Assembly: GCA_029267795.1 (NCBI GenBank)
Contig: JAJUHR010000057.1
Span: 1-8,797 of the forward strand
Reading direction: 5' to 3'
DNA from: Planctomycetota bacterium
Lineage (GTDB): Bacteria; Planctomycetota; Phycisphaerae; Phycisphaerales; Phycisphaeraceae
DNA: 8,797 bases
The position numbers and the translations under genes were made by a program. This document shows positions 6,886-8,797 of the stretch, piece after piece; within the stretch, counting starts at the first letter, position 1, and each line of letters begins with the position of its first letter. The notes under the pieces are model-generated. The model was not told the origin of the DNA. It ran no database searches and was given only the letters and a program-made list of their open reading frames with translations.

Positions 6886-7839
6886 CTAAGCCAGGTCGTG
6901 GGTCATCATCCGAACCACACTAACCAGTTCTTTGACGTGGCTGACCGATGCATCGAATAGCGTCCGCTCCGCAGGGTCCAGCTCGATTTCGACGACCTTC
7001 TCCACCCCCGCAGCACCCAACACACAGGGCACGCCCACGAAATAACCCCCGACGCCGTACTCTCGGTCGCAATAGGCTGCACAGGGCAGGATGCGTTTTT
7101 TGTCCTTAACCACAGCCTCGACCATCTGGATGACCCCGCTGGCTGGGGCGTAGTAAGCGCTGGTGCCCATGAGCTTGACGATCTCCCCGCCGCCGAGCTT
7201 CGCCCGTTCCACGCAAGCGTTAATGCGATCCTGGCTCAGCAATTGAGAGACGGGAATGCCGTGGACCGAGGTGTACCGCGGCAGCGGGACCATGTCGTCC
7301 CCATGACCGCCGAGCAACAAGGCGCTGATATCCTCGACCGAGACGCCCAGTTCCATGGCGATAAAGGTCCGATAACGGGCGACGTCGAGGCAGCCGGCCT
7401 GGCCCACGATCCGCTGCGTGGGGAAGCCGGTGACTTTCCACGCAGTGTAAACCATCGCGTCCAGGGGGTTGCTAACGACGATCACCACCGCTCCGGGGGC
7501 GTGCTTTCGGATCTGTTCGCTCACCGATCGCACGATTTTGACGTTGACCGCCACCAGATCGTCGCGGCTCATGCCGGGTTTGCGGGGCACGCCGGCGGTG
7601 ATCACCACGACGTCGGCGCCAGCGATCTCGGCGTAGTTCGCGGTGCCGACGATCCTGGCGTCAAACCGTTCGATCGGGGCGCACTGGGCCAGGTCGAGCA
7701 TCTTGCCCTTGGTCTTGTCCTCGACCTCGGGGATGTCGACGACGACGACGTCGCCCAGTTCCTTGCTGGCAGCCCACAGGGCGCAGCTGGCGCCCACGTT
7801 GCCGCCGCCGATGATCGCGATCTTGGCTCGTCTTGGCAT
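6886..7839 (-). CDS. mdh: Malate dehydrogenase (LDH-like family)
   Basis: The product is 317 residues, the normal length for LDH-like bacterial MDH. It oxidises malate to oxaloacetate with NAD+ in the TCA cycle. The N-terminus IAIIGGGNVGAS (7-18) is the Rossmann loop, and D35 at the end of the second strand (VVVVDIPE) favours NAD. The substrate loop GVPRKPGMSRDDL (83-95) carries R86 and R92; Arg at the first of these positions is what separates malate from lactate dehydrogenases (Gln in LDH). N124 (VSNPLDAM) and the catalytic pair D152 (GCLDVARYR, with R155) and H179 (LLGGHGDDMVPL) are all present. The ATG at 7839 has a strong Shine-Dalgarno, GAGAGGA (7849-7855), 9 bases upstream. It is divergent from ribH; the nearest downstream gene is about 370 bases away, so it may be monocistronic. 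Confidence 0.96.
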   Translation of the reverse strand: MPRRAKIAIIGGGNVGASCALWAASKELGDVVVVDIPEVEDKTKGKMLDLAQCAPIERFDARIVGTANYAEIAGADVVVITAGVPRKPGMSRDDLVAVNVKIVRSVSEQIRKHAPGAVVIVVSNPLDAMVYTAWKVTGFPTQRIVGQAGCLDVARYRTFIAMELGVSVEDISALLLGGHGDDMVPLPRYTSVHGIPVSQLLSQDRINACVERAKLGGGEIVKLMGTSAYYAPASGVIQMVEAVVKDKKRILPCAAYCDREYGVGGYFVGVPCVLGAAGVEKVVEIELDPAERTLFDASVSHVKELVSVVRMMTHDLA

Positions 7840-7896
7840 GGTCCGTGGTCCTCTCTGCGGTGGTCTGGAAACCCGCGGATGGATGAAGATCGACCC

Positions 7897-7911
7897 ACCC
7901 GATAAGTCGGG
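7897..7911 (-). promoter_or_regulatory. Shared 11-bp leader motif, mdh copy, within a small hairpin
   Basis: On the minus strand 7907-7897 reads ACTTATCGGGT, identical to 8054-8064 on the plus strand before ribH. On the plus strand, bases 7898-7911 form CCCGA-TAAG-TCGGG, a 5-bp stem with a 4-base loop. It lies at the predicted start of the mdh transcript, 57 bases before the ATG. It may be an operator or leader element; the function is inferred. Confidence 0.4.
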
Positions 7912-7913
7912 CC

Positions 7914-7943
7914 ATGATATCGGGCAGCGATGAACACGAGCAA
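7914..7943 (-). promoter_or_regulatory. Candidate mdh promoter
   Basis: On the minus strand TATCAT (7914-7919) matches TATAAT at 5 of 6 bases. TTGCTC (7938-7943) keeps the TTG of the -35 with an 18-base spacer. The start site would fall near 7907, exactly where the 11-bp motif shared with the ribH leader begins. Confidence 0.35.
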
Positions 7944-7956
7944 ACCCCCCGGACCC

Positions 7957-7986
7957 CCGGAAGTAACCCCCGTAGCTCCGGAAGTA
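7957..7986 (+). repeat. Direct repeat CCGGAAGTA, 21-bp period
   Basis: CCGGAAGTA occurs at 7957-7965 and 7978-7986, each followed by a C run. The 21-bp offset is two helical turns, so a protein could bind both copies on one face of the helix, between the divergent mdh and ribH promoters. Confidence 0.45.
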
Positions 7987-8034
7987 CCCCGACCCGCTGA
8001 CTCCGAAAGCAGCGCCCCGGATACGACCAGTAGC

Positions 8035-8040
8035 TAGAAT
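8035..8040 (+). promoter_or_regulatory. Candidate ribH -10 box
   Basis: TAGAAT matches TATAAT at 5 of 6 bases. The predicted start site near 8047 gives a leader of about 34 bases, far too short for an FMN riboswitch. No clear -35 box is seen 15-19 bases upstream. Confidence 0.35.
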
Positions 8041-8053
8041 GGGATCACGCTGA

Positions 8054-8064
8054 ACTTATCGGGT
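8054..8064 (+). promoter_or_regulatory. Shared 11-bp leader motif, ribH copy
   Basis: ACTTATCGGGT here repeats the minus-strand motif at 7897-7907. It lies about 8 bases after the predicted ribH start site and 16 bases before the ATG, which is close enough to influence initiation. Confidence 0.4.
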
Positions 8065-8080
8065 TCCAACGACCAAAACG

Positions 8081-8542
8081 ATGCATCACCTTGAAGGAGA
8101 ACTCCTGGCTGGCGGCGCAAAGATCGCAATCGTGGTCAGTCGGTTCAACGACTACCTGACCGAGCACATGCTCAAGGCTGCGGTCAACACGTTCACCCGG
8201 CTGGGGGGCGACCCGGAGCACCTGATGGTGGTTCACGTGCCGGGGAGTCTGGAACTGGCGGTGACAGCCAAGAAGCTGGCGAAATCGGGCCGATTCGACG
8301 CGGTGGTGTGCTTAGGGTGCGTGATCCGCGGCGAGACCGATCATTACGACCACGTGGTTGAGCAGACCGCCAAGGGGATCGGGGAGGTAGGCACCCAGAC
8401 CGGGGTGCCGACGATCTTTGGGGTGATCACAGCTGATACGCTCGAGCAAGCGATCAACCGGGCCGGGGCCAAACAGGGCAATCAGGGGGGCAAGGCCATG
8501 CTGGCCGCGATCGAGATGGTCAATGTCATGAAGAAGATTTAA
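8081..8542 (+). CDS. ribH: 6,7-dimethyl-8-ribityllumazine synthase
   Basis: The product is 153 residues, the standard size. It condenses 5-amino-6-ribitylaminouracil with 3,4-dihydroxy-2-butanone 4-phosphate, the penultimate step of riboflavin synthesis, and usually forms pentamers or 60-mer shells. Motifs appear in family order: VVSRFN (18-23, with the stacking Phe22), VPGSLELA (53-60), the signature CLGCVIRGETDHYDHV (77-92) with catalytic H88, GVITADTLEQAINRAG (114-129) with R127, and GNQGGKAMLAAIEM (133-146). The N-terminus MHHLEGELLAGGAKIAIV aligns well with the family, supporting ATG 8081. No Shine-Dalgarno precedes this ATG; the only AAGGAG lies inside the gene (8093-8098) within an AGGAGAACTCCT dyad, and no usable later start follows it. 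nusB comes next, 135 bases after the stop, as in many bacteria. No other rib gene is in the window. Confidence 0.97.
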   Translation: MHHLEGELLAGGAKIAIVVSRFNDYLTEHMLKAAVNTFTRLGGDPEHLMVVHVPGSLELAVTAKKLAKSGRFDAVVCLGCVIRGETDHYDHVVEQTAKGIGEVGTQTGVPTIFGVITADTLEQAINRAGAKQGNQGGKAMLAAIEMVNVMKKI

Positions 8543-8558
8543 GCGGTAGTTTCATCAT

Positions 8559-8594
8559 CCCCTCTCCCGAGTCGGGACAGGGCTGGAGCGAGGG
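8559..8594 (+). repeat. REP-like palindromic element, copy 1 (imperfect)
   Basis: The element starts CCCCTCTCCC and ends GAGCGAGGG. Bases 8561-8568 (CCTCTCCC) pair with 8574-8581 (GGGACAGG) with one C-C mismatch and a 5-base loop. It aligns over its whole length with the reverse complement of copy 2 at 8633-8669, so the two form an inverted pair. Similar CCCTCTCCC/GGGAGAGGG palindromes with a flanking GGGTGAGGG recur between genes in many bacterial genomes. Confidence 0.6.
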
Positions 8595-8607
8595 ATGGAT
8601 CGATGAT

Positions 8608-8627
8608 TTTCCGGGGGTTTCCGGGGG
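8608..8627 (+). repeat. Tandem repeat of TTTCCGGGGG, two units
   Basis: Two exact 10-base units lie side by side, followed by a third TTTC start at 8628-8631. They fill the spacer between the two REP-like elements. Confidence 0.7.
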
Positions 8628-8632
8628 TTTCA

Positions 8633-8669
8633 CCCCTCACCCTGCCTCTCCCCTCAAAGGGGAGAGGGG
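8633..8669 (-). repeat. REP-like palindromic element, copy 2 (perfect stem), overlapping the nusB ribosome binding site
   Basis: CCTCTCCCC (8645-8653) and GGGGAGAGG (8659-8667) form a perfect 9-bp stem around TCAAA, flanked on the left by CCCCTCACCC. In orientation it is the inverse of copy 1. The right arm is also the only Shine-Dalgarno-like sequence before nusB. The stem lacks a following T run, so an intrinsic terminator is unlikely. Confidence 0.7.
8659..8669 (+). promoter_or_regulatory. nusB ribosome binding site inside the hairpin arm
   Basis: GGGGAGAGGGG includes GGAG and GAGG; GAGG (8664-8667) lies 10 bases before the ATG at 8678. All but its last two bases pair in the 9-bp stem, so the folded RNA would hide the site. 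Confidence 0.55.
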
Positions 8670-8677
8670 CAACACGT

Positions 8678-8797
8678 ATGCCTAAATCACACGACATCCG
8701 ACGGCTGGCGATGCAGGTGCTTTACCAGCTGGACCTGCGGGGCCAGGAGGACGCGGGGGCGATCCGGCAAGGGCTTGAGGGAAGCCCGGATGCGGCG
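8678..8797 (+). CDS. nusB: Transcription antitermination factor NusB, N-terminal part (3' end outside window)
   Basis: Forty codons are visible before the window ends. The N-terminus MPKSHDIRRLAMQVLYQLDL matches the first helix of NusB (R-R-x-A-x-Q-x-L-Y-Q-x-D/E). NusB binds boxA RNA with S10 (NusE) and promotes antitermination of rRNA operons. Its position after ribH is a widespread arrangement and supports the call, which rests mainly on the short first helix. The ribosome binding site is embedded in a REP-like palindrome. Confidence 0.88.
   Translation, partial: MPKSHDIRRLAMQVLYQLDLRGQEDAGAIRQGLEGSPDAA

Noticed and set aside
8041..8080. FMN riboswitch before ribH
   Set aside because: The leader from the likely start site is only about 34 bases, and none of the conserved RFN helices are present.

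Overview
The window is GC-rich chromosomal DNA carrying nine protein genes, two of them cut by the window edges. Gene content suggests a member of the Planctomycetota, perhaps of the Phycisphaerae type. The main reason is a tetratricopeptide protein ending in two RNA-polymerase-alpha-CTD-like domains, a combination I associate with that phylum; the GC bias and the unremarkable core enzymes fit but do not prove it. There are no tRNA or rRNA genes, CRISPR arrays, transposases or prophage genes.

Layout. Bases 2-469 (+) are the C-terminus of a LysM protein. At 610-2606 (+) a FAD-dependent oxidoreductase and an aldo/keto reductase overlap by 19 bp and look translationally coupled. At 2627-3565 (-) lies the TPR + double alpha-CTD protein, divergent from rpiB (3897-4346, +) across a 331-bp gap. 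At 4392-6512 (-) is a large exported protein of unknown function, preceded by an AT-rich island with a perfect palindrome. A gene-free gap of about 370 bp separates it from mdh (6886-7839, -). mdh is divergent from ribH (8081-8542, +), which is followed by the start of nusB (8678 to the edge, +).

The proteins are mostly housekeeping: cell-wall binding (LysM), a redox pair of unknown substrate, pentose-phosphate isomerisation (RpiB), TCA-cycle malate dehydrogenase, riboflavin synthesis (RibH) and rRNA antitermination (NusB). ribH-nusB is a common bacterial neighbourhood.

No obvious new multi-gene system is visible. The more unusual signals are: (1) the TPR/double-alpha-CTD protein, a candidate transcription-associated adaptor; (2) an inverted pair of REP-like palindromes between ribH and nusB, one of which contains the nusB Shine-Dalgarno sequence within its stem; (3) an 11-bp motif shared by the mdh and ribH leaders; (4) a -10 box placed so that the oxidoreductase transcript would be leaderless; (5) the AT-rich palindrome upstream of the unknown exported protein; and (6) that 706-residue protein itself.
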